From Pseudomonas typographi (lineage in GTDB: Bacteria > Pseudomonadota > Gammaproteobacteria > Pseudomonadales > Pseudomonadaceae): a stretch of DNA of 64,000 nucleotides. Shown one piece after another: positions 49,194-58,068 of the stretch. Numbering within the stretch: position 1 is the stretch's first letter; every line of letters starts with the position of its first letter. The stretch spans positions 1-64,000 of the forward strand of contig NZ_JAAOCA010000020.1 of NCBI RefSeq assembly GCF_014694385.1, given 5' to 3'. The notes below the pieces were generated by a model. The model saw only the letters and a list, made by a program, of their open reading frames with translations, ran no database searches and was not told where the DNA came from. The translations under genes and the position numbers were made by a program.

Positions 49194-49448
49194 GTGAGCA
49201 AAACCAAGAAACGCTTCATCGCCGGGGCCGTGTGCCCGGCCTGCAGCGAGCAAGACAAACTCATGATGTGGAGCGAAGACGACGTGCCGCACCGTGAATG
49301 CGTGGCCTGTGGTTATGCCGACACCCTCAATGCCCAGGGCCTGTCGGTACCGAAGGAGCTGGGCACGCGAGTGAACCAGCAGGCCCTCAAACCTAAGCCC
49401 AAGGTGCAGACCGTGCAGTTTTTCCCGAACCCCAAGCTTAAAAAATAA
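49194..49448 (+). CDS. YheV family putative zinc-ribbon protein
   Basis: An 84-residue protein with two CxxC knuckles (GAVCPACSEQDKLMM and RECVACGYADTL) and a basic tail. It belongs to the YheV group, of unknown function. GTG 49194 is preferred because GGAGG (49184-49188) lies 5 bases before it. GTG 49179 overlapping the prlC stop has no site. Cotranscribed with prlC. Confidence 0.85.
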   Translation: MSKTKKRFIAGAVCPACSEQDKLMMWSEDDVPHRECVACGYADTLNAQGLSVPKELGTRVNQQALKPKPKVQTVQFFPNPKLKK

Positions 49449-49460
49449 GGCCCGCGGTGC

Positions 49461-50174
49461 TTATCGGCCGCCGTGAAAACGCGCGCGGCTGTTGCTCAGG
49501 TGCAACCACATGGCCGCGCGGGCGGCGTCCGCGTCTTGGCGTTGGATGGCATTGAAAATTGCCTCGTGCTCCTGCATGGCCATGTGCGCCAGGTGGGTGA
49601 AGTCGGCGCTGCCACGTTCCCGCTCAGCCACCTGGGTGCGCGGAATCATGCCTTGGCCCAAGTGCAACATCAGGTCGGTGAAGTAGCGGTTACCGGTCGC
49701 TTCGGCCACCAGCAAATGAAAACGCCAGTCGGCCAGGGCGCAACTGTCGTGGTTAGCCAGCAGCGCCTGGTATTGCTGCAGTGCTTGGTGCATCTCGCGC
49801 AGGTGTCGGTCGCTGCGGTGGCGCGCGGCCAGGGCGGCCGCCTGTGGCTCAAGGCCGGTACGCACATCGAGAATGCGCCCCACCGAGCGCGCGGTATCGG
49901 CGGTCAAGCGCAGGCCACCGCCCTCGCCCTGGGCCAGCACGAAGGTACCGATACCGTGGCGGGTTTCAACCAAGGCGGCCGCCTGCAACCGCGACAACGC
50001 CTCACGTACCACGGTACGGCTAACGCCGAATTGCGCCACGATGGTGTTTTCCGGCGGCAGTTTGCTGCCAGCGGCAAGCTCGCCCAACCGTATGCGCTGG
50101 GTCAGCTCCTCGACCAGGTCCTGGGCCAGGCTTTGGCCTTTTTTCCGCGCGGTGGGGCTGGGCGTAGCGGGCAT
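49461..50174 (-). CDS. GntR/FadR (FCD) family regulator, probable glucarate-catabolism repressor
   Basis: A 237-residue regulator with an N-terminal winged HTH (LAQDLVEELTQRIRLGELA, GVSRTVVREALSRLQAAALV) and a C-terminal all-helical FCD ligand domain (FHLLVAEATGNRYFTDLM, HEAIFNAIQRQDADAA). It is divergent from the glucarate dehydratase gene and most likely represses it in the absence of a hexarate. A palindrome of the FCD type stands 27 bp before its own start codon. Confidence 0.88.
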   Translation of the reverse strand: MPATPSPTARKKGQSLAQDLVEELTQRIRLGELAAGSKLPPENTIVAQFGVSRTVVREALSRLQAAALVETRHGIGTFVLAQGEGGGLRLTADTARSVGRILDVRTGLEPQAAALAARHRSDRHLREMHQALQQYQALLANHDSCALADWRFHLLVAEATGNRYFTDLMLHLGQGMIPRTQVAERERGSADFTHLAHMAMQEHEAIFNAIQRQDADAARAAMWLHLSNSRARFHGGR

Positions 50175-50201
50175 CGGGCGTTCCTGGGGTTATGCCAAAG
50201 G

Positions 50202-50212
50202 TTGTATTACAA
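50202..50212. promoter_or_regulatory. FadR-type operator TTGTATTACAA
   Basis: The 11-mer fits the FCD-GntR consensus TnGTnnnACnA exactly and extends to the palindrome GTTGTA-T-TACAAC (50201-50213). A partial copy, TTGTATGAT, occurs at 50312, nearer to gudD. Autoregulation and control of gudD are inferred. Confidence 0.6.
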
Positions 50213-50428
50213 CTATAGCGAATAGCTCGGGCTGCTGGAATCGTTGATAAATCTAAGGGCTTTAGCCCTGAGCCGCCGCGTTCGGGGAGGTTGTTTGCCG
50301 CGCAAGTGTAGTTGTATGATCTCTGCAGACCCGGCCGAGTTCAGCGTCGGCTTATAACAACAACGCAGCGGCAAGCTATTGGCATGCCAGCCTTTAGGCT
50401 TTGCGCTAATGACCCTGAGGATACTCCC

Positions 50429-51775
50429 ATGAACCCTCCCTATGCCGTGGGCAGCGCCCCTGTCGTGACTGACCTGCAAGTCGTGCCTGTTGCCGGCCAT
50501 GACAGCATGTTGCTGAACCTCTCGGGCGCTCACGGGCCGTTCTTCACCCGTAATATTTTGATACTCAAGGATAACGCCGGGCATGTGGGCGTGGGTGAAG
50601 TACCCGGTGGCGAAAAGATCCGGAAAACCCTTGAAGACGCCCGCACCTTGGTCGTGGGGCAACCGATCGGCCAATACCAACATATTCTCAACAGCATGCG
50701 CCGTGAGTTTGCGTCCCGCGACGCCGGTGGCCGTGGCCTGCAAACCTTCGACCTGCGGGTCACCATCCATGCGGTGACCGCCGTTGAAGCGGCCCTGCTC
50801 GATTTGCTGGGGCAGTTTCTCGACGTGCCGGTGGCCGCCCTGCTGGGTGAAGGGCAGCAGCGCGATGCGGTGAAAATGCTCGGTTACCTGTTCTATGTGG
50901 GTGACCGTAATAAAACGGACTTGCCCTACCGCAGCGAGGCGGATGCCGACAACGAATGGTTCAAGGTACGCCACGAAGAAGCCCTGACGCCTGAGCGCGT
51001 GGTGCGCTTGGCGGAGGCGGCGCAGGCCAGGTACGGTTTCGAAGACTTCAAGCTCAAAGGCGGCGTGCTGCGCGGCGATGAAGAGATCGAGGCGGTCACC
51101 GCCTTGGCCGAGCGCTTTCCCCAGGCGCGCGTGACTCTCGACCCGAACGGTGCCTGGTCGCTTGAGGAGGCGATTCGCTTGTGTCGCGACCAGCACCACG
51201 TGCTGGCCTACGCCGAAGACCCTTGTGGTGCGGAGAATGGCTATTCGGGCCGCGAAGTGATGGCCGAGTTTCGCCGTGCCACGGGCCTGCCCACTGCCAC
51301 CAACATGGTTGCCACCGATTGGCGGCAGATGGGCCATGCCATCCAGTTGCAGTCGGTCGACATCCCGTTGGCCGACCCGCACTTCTGGACCATGCAGGGT
51401 TCGGTGCGGGTGGCGCAAATGTGCAATGAGTGGGGCCTGACCTGGGGCTCGCATTCGAACAACCATTTCGACATTTCGTTGGCAATGTTCACCCATGTTG
51501 CCGCGGCGGCGCCCGGCAACATCACGGCGATCGACACCCATTGGATCTGGCAAGACGGCCAGCGCCTGACCAAGCAGCCACTGCAAATCGTCGGCGGCGA
51601 GGTGAAGGTGCCGGCCAAGCCGGGCCTGGGCGTGGAGTTGGACATGGACGAGGTGGCCAAGGCCCACGAGCGCTACAAAGGGATGGGGCTGGGCGCGCGC
51701 GATGACGCGGCGGCCATGCAGTTCTTGATCCCGAACTGGACGTTCGATAACAAGAAACCCTGCCTGGTACGTTGA
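50429..51775 (+). CDS. gudD: Glucarate dehydratase
   Basis: A 448-residue enolase-superfamily enzyme that dehydrates D-glucarate to 5-keto-4-deoxyglucarate. The residues line up with E. coli GudD at a constant offset of three: Lys208/Lys210 (FKLKGG), Asp238 (LDPNGAW), Glu263 (AEDPCG), Asn292 (TNMVAT) and His342 (GSHSNNHFD). The start is the ATG of MNPPYAVGS, with GAGGAT upstream. No glucarate transporter or gudP homologue gene is adjacent in the window. Confidence 0.95.
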   Translation: MNPPYAVGSAPVVTDLQVVPVAGHDSMLLNLSGAHGPFFTRNILILKDNAGHVGVGEVPGGEKIRKTLEDARTLVVGQPIGQYQHILNSMRREFASRDAGGRGLQTFDLRVTIHAVTAVEAALLDLLGQFLDVPVAALLGEGQQRDAVKMLGYLFYVGDRNKTDLPYRSEADADNEWFKVRHEEALTPERVVRLAEAAQARYGFEDFKLKGGVLRGDEEIEAVTALAERFPQARVTLDPNGAWSLEEAIRLCRDQHHVLAYAEDPCGAENGYSGREVMAEFRRATGLPTATNMVATDWRQMGHAIQLQSVDIPLADPHFWTMQGSVRVAQMCNEWGLTWGSHSNNHFDISLAMFTHVAAAAPGNITAIDTHWIWQDGQRLTKQPLQIVGGEVKVPAKPGLGVELDMDEVAKAHERYKGMGLGARDDAAAMQFLIPNWTFDNKKPCLVR

Positions 51776-51791
51776 ACTGTCGGACCGCGTA

Positions 51792-53825
51792 TCAGCCCAG
51801 CGCGATGCGATTGCGCCCAGCGCCCTTGGCGCGGTAAAGCGCTTGGTCGGCCCGCTTCAGGGCCGGCTCGCCGGCCTCTTTGGGGGTGAGCGCCGTGGTG
51901 CCGATCGATACCGTGACGGTGACCCGCACCCCCTTGAAGTGGAACGGGCAGGCCTCGATGGCTTCGCGCAGGGTCTCCAGCAGCGCCCCGGCCTCCTCTG
52001 GGGTGCTCGCCGGCATCAACAGCACGAATTCCTCTCCGCCGAAGCGCGCGAGAAAATCCTGCGGGCGTAGGTGGCGGCCCAGTACCGTGGCCACGATCTT
52101 CAGCACCTTGTCGCCGGCCAAGTGCCCGTAGGTGTCGTTGATGGCTTTGAAGTGATCCAGGTCGAATATGGCCACATGCAGCGGTGTTTCGTCGTGCTCG
52201 CGCAGGCTGGTCGCTTGGGCCAGGCGTTCGCCCCAGGCGGCACGGTTAGGCAAGCCCGTGAGCGGGTCAAGTAAGGCCTTTTGCCGCTGTGCTTCGAGGC
52301 TTTCGCGGTAATGCTGGGCTTGCTGCTCCATGCTCGCCACGCGCGCGGCCAAGCCTTGTAAACGCTCAGCCACTTCCCGGTCGCATGTCTCGCGCTGCTT
52401 GCGGTGTTGGTCGAGCGTGCCGATCAGCCCCTCGAAGCGGGTTTCCATTACCCGTTTCAGGCCCTCGGCGTCGCGAGCTTGGGCGACCGATTCACGAAGG
52501 CTGCCGACCTGCTCGCGCAGGCTCTCGTCGAGCCGTTCGGTGGCGCCGAGGCCTTGCGCATGGCCGTCGCTGGCGGCGTGGAGTTGGTCGATGAACTGGT
52601 CGAAACGCTCATTGAGCAGGGCCAGGTAACGTTGCAGCTCCAATTGGCCATGGTCGCTGATGGCGAGCACCAATACGGCTACATCATCCAGTAGCGGCAA
52701 CAGCTCGTACCAGTTCAGCCCGCTGGCCAGTCGTTGGCGCATGGCGTTGGCCAACGGCCGTAGTTTTTCCGGCAGTGACAGGTCATCGAGCATGCCCAAC
52801 AGGGTGCTTTCGATGTGCGCCGCCACGCTGCTGTAAGACGGTTCCGGGGTTTCCGGTAGCGCATACACCGCGCTGTGCCCTTCGGCCGGTGCGGTGGCCT
52901 GCGGTAACGTGGCATGTTCGGGTAAGGGCAGACTGGCTGGTGCTGGTGCTGGTGCTGGTGCCTCTGCCTCTGCCTGTGTATGTGGCACGGGGGTGGCCGG
53001 TGGTTCGGCCGGTAGGGAGCCCGGGCTGGGTGGCATTTGCGGTGCCGGCTCTGCTTCGAGCTGGGGTGGGGGCGCTGGTGCGGCGGCCAGTCCCACAGGC
53101 TCGGGTGTTGCCTGCGGGGCCGCCGTTGCGGTGGCTGCTGGCGTTGCGGCGGGCGCCGCGGCTTGCGGCGTGGCCTCGATGGGCGCGGTTGCCTCGGCTG
53201 TTGCCGCGGGCACAGGTTCGTCGGCAGGGGCGCCAGCCACACTCGGTGCGGCCATGGCCGTGTTTTCCCCGGGGCCGGCCGGTGTTTCGCGATGCGCCTC
53301 GCGGCGTGGGCCGAACAAACGCTGCAATAACCCTATGTGCGGCCGCGTGGCACCCGCTTCGAGGCTGGCCAGCGCCTGGCCTTGCAGGCTGCTCAGTTCG
53401 CCCAGTAGCACGGGCAATTCACGGCTTTGGGTGGCACGCTTGTCGAGGCTGCCTGCGAATTTCTTCAGCGGTTTGCTCGCTTCGCGCGGCAAGGGCAGCG
53501 CCTGCAACTGGTTGACCAGTGCCCCCAGGGCGGTGGCGACGTCGTTCACCCGCGCCTGGCGGCGCTGTTCGGAGTCCAGTACGGCCTTCTCCAGCCGTGG
53601 AATCAAACCGGCCAGGGCGGCGTCCATGTCGTCGCTGCGCACCACTTCGCGCATTTCCTTCATGCAGGCGTCCACGGCTTTGTCCGCCCCCTCGGCGGCC
53701 AGCGTGCTGCGTACTAGGCCCCGGCGCAGCAAATCGAGCCGGGCGGCCCATCGGCGTTCGAGCTGTTCCTGCTCTTCTAAGCTCTTAAGGTATTTTTCTT
53801 TCCAGCGCTGGGCGTCATCGGTCAT
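51792..53825 (-). CDS. Diguanylate cyclase (GGDEF domain) with long Ala/Pro linker
   Basis: A 677-residue protein. An N-terminal helical region (about 1-180) is followed by an Ala/Pro-rich low-complexity linker (about 190-330), a second helical region (about 340-500) and a C-terminal GGDEF domain. The active site is GGEEF, preceded by the inhibitory I-site RPQD at the correct five-residue spacing, so it should be a product-inhibited c-di-GMP synthase. No membrane segment or signal peptide is seen. It is convergent with gudD (16 bp) and lies near dsbA, as in P. aeruginosa. Confidence 0.9.
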   Translation of the reverse strand: MTDDAQRWKEKYLKSLEEQEQLERRWAARLDLLRRGLVRSTLAAEGADKAVDACMKEMREVVRSDDMDAALAGLIPRLEKAVLDSEQRRQARVNDVATALGALVNQLQALPLPREASKPLKKFAGSLDKRATQSRELPVLLGELSSLQGQALASLEAGATRPHIGLLQRLFGPRREAHRETPAGPGENTAMAAPSVAGAPADEPVPAATAEATAPIEATPQAAAPAATPAATATAAPQATPEPVGLAAAPAPPPQLEAEPAPQMPPSPGSLPAEPPATPVPHTQAEAEAPAPAPAPASLPLPEHATLPQATAPAEGHSAVYALPETPEPSYSSVAAHIESTLLGMLDDLSLPEKLRPLANAMRQRLASGLNWYELLPLLDDVAVLVLAISDHGQLELQRYLALLNERFDQFIDQLHAASDGHAQGLGATERLDESLREQVGSLRESVAQARDAEGLKRVMETRFEGLIGTLDQHRKQRETCDREVAERLQGLAARVASMEQQAQHYRESLEAQRQKALLDPLTGLPNRAAWGERLAQATSLREHDETPLHVAIFDLDHFKAINDTYGHLAGDKVLKIVATVLGRHLRPQDFLARFGGEEFVLLMPASTPEEAGALLETLREAIEACPFHFKGVRVTVTVSIGTTALTPKEAGEPALKRADQALYRAKGAGRNRIALG

Positions 53826-53840
53826 GGGGGGCTCATAAAC

Positions 53841-53889
53841 GCAAAAAGCGCCCTTCGCCGCCGCTTTCGCGGGGCAAAGAGCGCCTTTA
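53841..53889 (-). terminator. Intrinsic terminator of dsbA
   Basis: On the minus strand a long stem (GGCGCTCTTTGCC pairing with GGCGAAGGGCGC) ends in a T5 tract. It starts about 18 bp after the dsbA stop codon and lies between dsbA and the cyclase gene. The stem has a few mismatches. Confidence 0.7.
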
Positions 53890-53906
53890 CAGGGCCGCGG
53901 CGCTGC

Positions 53907-54545
53907 TTACTTGCTCGCCTGCCGCTCTTTCTCGATCAGGGTATCGGCCAGTTTCAGGGTTTCTTCAGGGCCACCTGCCGAACCCAGGTCGAAGCGGTAT
54001 TTGCCGTTGACGATCATGGTGGGTACGCCAGTCGCGCCGTAGTCCTGGGCCAGCTTCTTGTCTTTGGCTACCAGGCCTGCCACGGCGAAGGACTTGTAGG
54101 TCTCGAGGAACTTGGTTTTGTCCACGCCCTGGGTGGCCACGAAGTCGGCCATTTCCTCGGGCGTCTTGAACATCTTGTGTTCCTTGTGGATGGCATCGAA
54201 CACCGCGGTGTGCACGCTGTGCTCCACGCCCATAGCTTCAAGGGTCACGAACATTTGCCCGTGGATGTCCCAGATACCGCCGAACATGGCGGGAATGCGG
54301 CGGAAATTCACATCCGCTGGGAGTTTGGCGACCCACGGGTTGATGGTGGGCTCGAAAGCATAGCAGTGCGGGCAGCCGTACCAGAACAGCTCGACCACTT
54401 CGATCTTGCCGGGTTCGGATACTGGCACCGGGTCTTTGAGAACCTTGTACTGTTCGCCGGCTTCGATATCGGCCGCTTGGGCGGTGCTGGCGATTCCGAA
54501 CACGCTGACCAGCGCGAGGGCCGCGCTGATAACCAGGTTACGCAT
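53907..54545 (-). CDS. dsbA: Thiol:disulfide interchange protein DsbA
   Basis: A 212-residue periplasmic oxidase that introduces disulfides into exported proteins. It has a signal peptide (MRNLVISAALALVSVFGIAST), the thioredoxin active site CPHC (Cys58/Cys61, in WYGCPHCYAFEP) and the cis-Pro loop GATGVPTM. The length is typical. In P. aeruginosa, cytochrome c4 genes lie between dsbA and engB; here the two are adjacent and divergent. Confidence 0.96.
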   Translation of the reverse strand: MRNLVISAALALVSVFGIASTAQAADIEAGEQYKVLKDPVPVSEPGKIEVVELFWYGCPHCYAFEPTINPWVAKLPADVNFRRIPAMFGGIWDIHGQMFVTLEAMGVEHSVHTAVFDAIHKEHKMFKTPEEMADFVATQGVDKTKFLETYKSFAVAGLVAKDKKLAQDYGATGVPTMIVNGKYRFDLGSAGGPEETLKLADTLIEKERQASK

Positions 54546-54764
54546 GCTTGACTCCTGAGCATTTGATAAGTCGCCTTGAGTACAACGAGCTCATAGGCCC
54601 CGTAAACAAGAATGGGTTTGTAGTGTAACGGTTGGTGTGGCGAAAATATCGCCGATGCTGGGCCTGAACCACAATTTATGTTCGGAGGATGAAGCGAAGG
54701 TTAAGGCCGGCCGCCACATCTAGGGCTAAGGGGATATACTGGCGGCCATTGGCTAAACCGCGGA

Positions 54765-55400
54765 ATGTCCATGTCGTTCAAGAACCCCCTTATCGGCTTG
54801 TGCCAGCAAGCCACCTATGCCGTGAGTGCGGCCAAGGTCGACCAGTGCCCACCCGACACAGGCTTCGAAGTCGCTTTCGCCGGCCGCTCCAATGCCGGTA
54901 AGTCCAGTGCGCTCAATACCCTGACCCACGCCAACCTGGCGCGCACGTCGAAAACGCCTGGGCGCACGCAATTGCTTAATTTCTTTCGCCTCGACGAGGA
55001 GCGCCGCCTGGTCGACTTGCCTGGCTACGGCTACGCCAAGGTGCCGATCCCGCTCAAGCAGCATTGGCAGCGGCATTTGGAGGCTTACCTGGGCAGCCGT
55101 GAAAGCCTCAAGGGGGTGATCCTGCTGATGGATGTGCGCCACCCCCTGACCGACTTCGACCAGATGATGCTCGACTGGTCCGTGGCCAGCGGCATGCCCA
55201 TGCACCTGTTGTTGACCAAGGCCGACAAGCTTACCTTCGGCGCGGCCAAGAATACCTTGCTCAAGGTGCAGCGCGAGATTCACCAAGGTTGGGGCGCCAG
55301 CGTCAGCCTGCAGTTGTTCTCTGCCCCGAAGCGCCAGGGCCTGGACGAAGCGTACCAAGTGCTGGCGCGATGGGTGGGCCTGCAAGCGCCCGAGGGCTGA
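54765..55400 (+). CDS. engB: Ribosome biogenesis GTPase YihA/YsxC
   Basis: A 211-residue GTPase essential for 50S subunit assembly. G1 is [12 protein letters not shown]3 VDLPGYGY, G4 LLTKADKL; the RTQLLNFF switch segment is typical. ATG 54765 or ATG 54771 may be the start. It is divergent from dsbA and abuts the convergent aminotransferase gene (stop codons touch). Confidence 0.95.
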   Translation: MSMSFKNPLIGLCQQATYAVSAAKVDQCPPDTGFEVAFAGRSNAGKSSALNTLTHANLARTSKTPGRTQLLNFFRLDEERRLVDLPGYGYAKVPIPLKQHWQRHLEAYLGSRESLKGVILLMDVRHPLTDFDQMMLDWSVASGMPMHLLLTKADKLTFGAAKNTLLKVQREIHQGWGASVSLQLFSAPKRQGLDEAYQVLARWVGLQAPEG

Positions 55401-56624
55401 TCAAGCGGCGGGTTGGCTAAAAGAAAGCGCGGCGCAGGCCTGCGCAATACGGGTACAGGCTTCATCGAGCACCGGCATGTCGACGGCGTAGGCGATGCGC
55501 AGGTACCCCGGGGCGCCGAACGCAGAGCCGTGTACCGTGCCGACGTGGGCCGTGTCGAGCAGGTAGTTGGCCAGGTTCAGGTCGCTGTCGATCACTGTGC
55601 CACTTGCCGTTCGGCCACCCAGCAGCCCAGCACAATTCACGAACACATAGAACGCCCCTTCCGGCGAGGCGGCGCTCATGCCGGCCACGGCCTGGACCAT
55701 TTGCAGCACGCGATCACGGCGCTCGCCCAGCAAGCCGAGCCAATCTTTGATGAACCCCGTACCGCCCTCCAGGGCGGCTACCGCAGCCGCCTGGGAAATC
55801 GAGCTGGGGTTGGATGTGCTTTGCGACTGCAGCACGCCCATGGCGTCTATCAGCCATTGGGGCCCCGCCGCATAACCGATGCGCCACCCGGTCATCGAAA
55901 AGGCCTTGGACACTCCATTAACCGTCAGGGTGCGGCTTTTCAGGCGCGGCTCGACCTGGGCCGGGGTGGCGAAAGCCGCCACATAACGGGTGTGCTCATA
56001 GATATCATCGGCCAGAACCGCAACGTGGGGGTGGCGTAACAGCACGTCTGTGAGCGCTTTAAGCTCAGCGGCCGAATAGACCGCGCCGGTGGGGTTGTTG
56101 GGCGAGTTGAGAATCACCCAGCGGGTGCGTGGTGTGATAGCCGCCTCCAACTTGGCCGGGCTCAATTTCCAGCCTTCGGCTTCGGCGCATTCCACGATAC
56201 GCGGCACACCCTCGGCCAGGGCGACCATGTCGGGGTAAGACACCCAGTACGGTGCCGGGATGATGACCTCGCTGCCGGCATCCAGGGTGGCGAGAAAAGC
56301 GTTGAATATAAGTTGCTTGGCGCCTGCCCCGGCGATCACTTCGCAGGGCTGGTACGCCAGGCCATTGTCCCGTGCGAATTTGTCGATAATGGCCTGTTTG
56401 AGCTGCGGTGTACCCGGCACCGCGGTGTACTTGGTCATGCCGGCCCTGATAGCCCGCACCCCCGCTTCGGCGATCGGGGCCGGCGTGGCGAAATCCAGTT
56501 CGCCTTCCCCGAGGTTGATCACGCGGTGCCCCTGTGCCGTGAGCGCCCTGACTTTGTCTGAAATCTCCGCCGTGGGCGAAGGGCGTACACGGCGCATGCG
56601 CTGCGCCAACAATGAAACCGACAT
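55401..56624 (-). CDS. Class I/II pyridoxal phosphate aminotransferase (aspartate aminotransferase family)
   Basis: A 407-residue PLP aminotransferase. The PLP lysine is Lys240 in LTVNGVSKAFSMTGWRIGYA. Cofactor-binding segments GAGAKQLIFNAF and ILNSPNNPTGAVYS and the domain with YLRIAYAVDM fit the AspC I-gamma group. The ATG of MSVSLLAQR is chosen because GAGGC lies just upstream. It is divergent from the orphan glutaminase gene across a 90-bp region with a strong inverted repeat, so both are probably coregulated. The amino donor is unknown. Confidence 0.88.
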   Translation of the reverse strand: MSVSLLAQRMRRVRPSPTAEISDKVRALTAQGHRVINLGEGELDFATPAPIAEAGVRAIRAGMTKYTAVPGTPQLKQAIIDKFARDNGLAYQPCEVIAGAGAKQLIFNAFLATLDAGSEVIIPAPYWVSYPDMVALAEGVPRIVECAEAEGWKLSPAKLEAAITPRTRWVILNSPNNPTGAVYSAAELKALTDVLLRHPHVAVLADDIYEHTRYVAAFATPAQVEPRLKSRTLTVNGVSKAFSMTGWRIGYAAGPQWLIDAMGVLQSQSTSNPSSISQAAAVAALEGGTGFIKDWLGLLGERRDRVLQMVQAVAGMSAASPEGAFYVFVNCAGLLGGRTASGTVIDSDLNLANYLLDTAHVGTVHGSAFGAPGYLRIAYAVDMPVLDEACTRIAQACAALSFSQPAA

Positions 56625-56649
56625 GTTTGCCTCGGAGTGGTTTAAGTTA

Positions 56650-56677
56650 TTGCACATATTGACTTACAAAGTGCAAT
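56650..56677. promoter_or_regulatory. Operator-like element TTGCACAT-N14-TGCAAT (copy 1)
   Basis: TTGCACAT (56650-56657) and TGCAAT (56672-56677) form an inverted repeat (TATTGCAC and GTGCAATA pair fully) with half-sites 22 bp apart. It lies in the divergent region of the aminotransferase and glutaminase genes. An identical arrangement occurs at 60158-60185. Binding by the GntR protein at 58888 is inferred. Confidence 0.6.
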
Positions 56678-56714
56678 ATTTGCAAACGCTCTTTTGGCCG
56701 GTCGATGCCCACTT

Positions 56715-57908
56715 ATGCCGCTAACGCTGATCCATCACGATACCCATGCCCCGGCTGTTTTTTCCGCCGCCGCCGCGATTGCTGCACGCAGCCTGGGGCT
56801 GGCGCTGCGGTATCTGCAGCCGCAGTTCGATTTCAACACCCACCCCGACGCCCAGCAGCACGTGGGTGCAGGGCAGCTCTTGCCGTCGGGGTTGCTATGG
56901 CACGCACGTTGGGGTGGCCATTGCGAGGGGCCCAGTTCCCCAGCCGAGGTGCTCGCGGCGGCTGGCGCGGGGTGGGTGGCGATGCCTTGGCACCCAGCTT
57001 GGTACCCACCCACCCTGCTCGATGCCCTGCTGGCCGACGCACGATCAGCCGGTATCGAGGTGCATCACATTCGGGTGCAGGGCAGCAGCGAACATTGGCA
57101 TTTTGAAAACGACCTGTTCGAACTCGGTGCCTGGCAACGCGACCGTTATGGCCGCCCGGCGTTGCAAAGCCTGGCGGGCGACTGCCGGGCGGCCGCCGTT
57201 CCGATCGCGGTGATAGGGACCGAGCACGAACAGCGCGATACCTACCCCGCCACCTTGGCGGCATTGGGCGATGCCGCCGATGCCTTGGGCATTCGCCTCG
57301 ACATCCACTGGGTGGCGGCGCCGGCGTTCAGTGAGGCGAAGCTGAGGGGGGTTGCCGGTATTGTGTTACCGGGCGGCGCCTCGATGCACAACGTGGCCGG
57401 GCAGGTGCGGGTGGCGCAGCATGCCTTGGAACAGGGGGTTGCGCTGTTAGGGCTTTGCCTGGGGATGCAGAGCATGGTCACTGCCATGGCCAGGCTGGCG
57501 TTACCGGGCGAAGACATACACATGGCCGAAGCCCAGCCAACTGCCAAGCTCAAAAGCTTCGTGCCCATGCAGGCCTATGGCCTTGCCCCGTGGCGGATAG
57601 GGCCGCAGCCCAGCATACCGGCGAATGCCTCGGCGCAGGCGCGGCTTGGCGCCCACCACACACTACCCTGCAACCATAGGTTCATGCTCAACCCGGCGCT
57701 GCGTGAACGCCTCGAAGCGGCCGGGTTGACGGTGCTGGCGAGCGACCCGAGTGGGCAAATCGTCGATGCCGTGGAAAGTGCCGCCCACCGGTTTTTTATC
57801 GGCCTACAAGGCCACCCCGAACAGGCCTCCTGCCAGGGCAGCCCGCACCCGGTTATTCGCGGGTTCCTGCTGCAATGTCTGAAAAGTTCGCACAAGCTTG
57901 ACGTATGA
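56715..57908 (+). CDS. Orphan class I glutamine amidotransferase (CTP synthase glutaminase-like) with unknown N-terminal domain
   Basis: A 397-residue protein. Residues about 160-397 match the glutaminase domain of CTP synthase: VPIAVIGTEHEQRDTYPATL, nucleophile Cys248 in LLGLCLGMQS, the HRFMLNPALRERLEAAGL strap, and His367/Glu369 in GLQGHPEQ. The ATP-dependent synthetase domain is missing. Residues 1-155 (with SGLLWHARWGGHC and WVAMPWHPAWYPP) match nothing I know and may be the acceptor partner. It probably hydrolyses glutamine or a related gamma-glutamyl amide. Start ATG 56715 has a weak ribosome site. Confidence 0.72.
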   Translation: MPLTLIHHDTHAPAVFSAAAAIAARSLGLALRYLQPQFDFNTHPDAQQHVGAGQLLPSGLLWHARWGGHCEGPSSPAEVLAAAGAGWVAMPWHPAWYPPTLLDALLADARSAGIEVHHIRVQGSSEHWHFENDLFELGAWQRDRYGRPALQSLAGDCRAAAVPIAVIGTEHEQRDTYPATLAALGDAADALGIRLDIHWVAAPAFSEAKLRGVAGIVLPGGASMHNVAGQVRVAQHALEQGVALLGLCLGMQSMVTAMARLALPGEDIHMAEAQPTAKLKSFVPMQAYGLAPWRIGPQPSIPANASAQARLGAHHTLPCNHRFMLNPALRERLEAAGLTVLASDPSGQIVDAVESAAHRFFIGLQGHPEQASCQGSPHPVIRGFLLQCLKSSHKLDV

Positions 57909-58068
57909 ATGTGCTGGCCGGGCAGGCACCGTGGCGCGCCATGGCGTGGCTACGGCGGCCCGATGGTAGCAAAACCAACAAATGCCGCCAGCCCCTGCTA
58001 CACCCCGCTGGGTGGGTGCTCACCGTACGGCCAGCGCACCCTTCGCGGTGCGGCCGGCCGCGTGCGTT

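Noticed and set aside
52900..53260. Repeated GCT/GGT-like triplets inside the diguanylate cyclase gene
   Set aside because: They encode the Ala/Pro linker in frame; this is low-complexity coding sequence, not a separate DNA repeat element.
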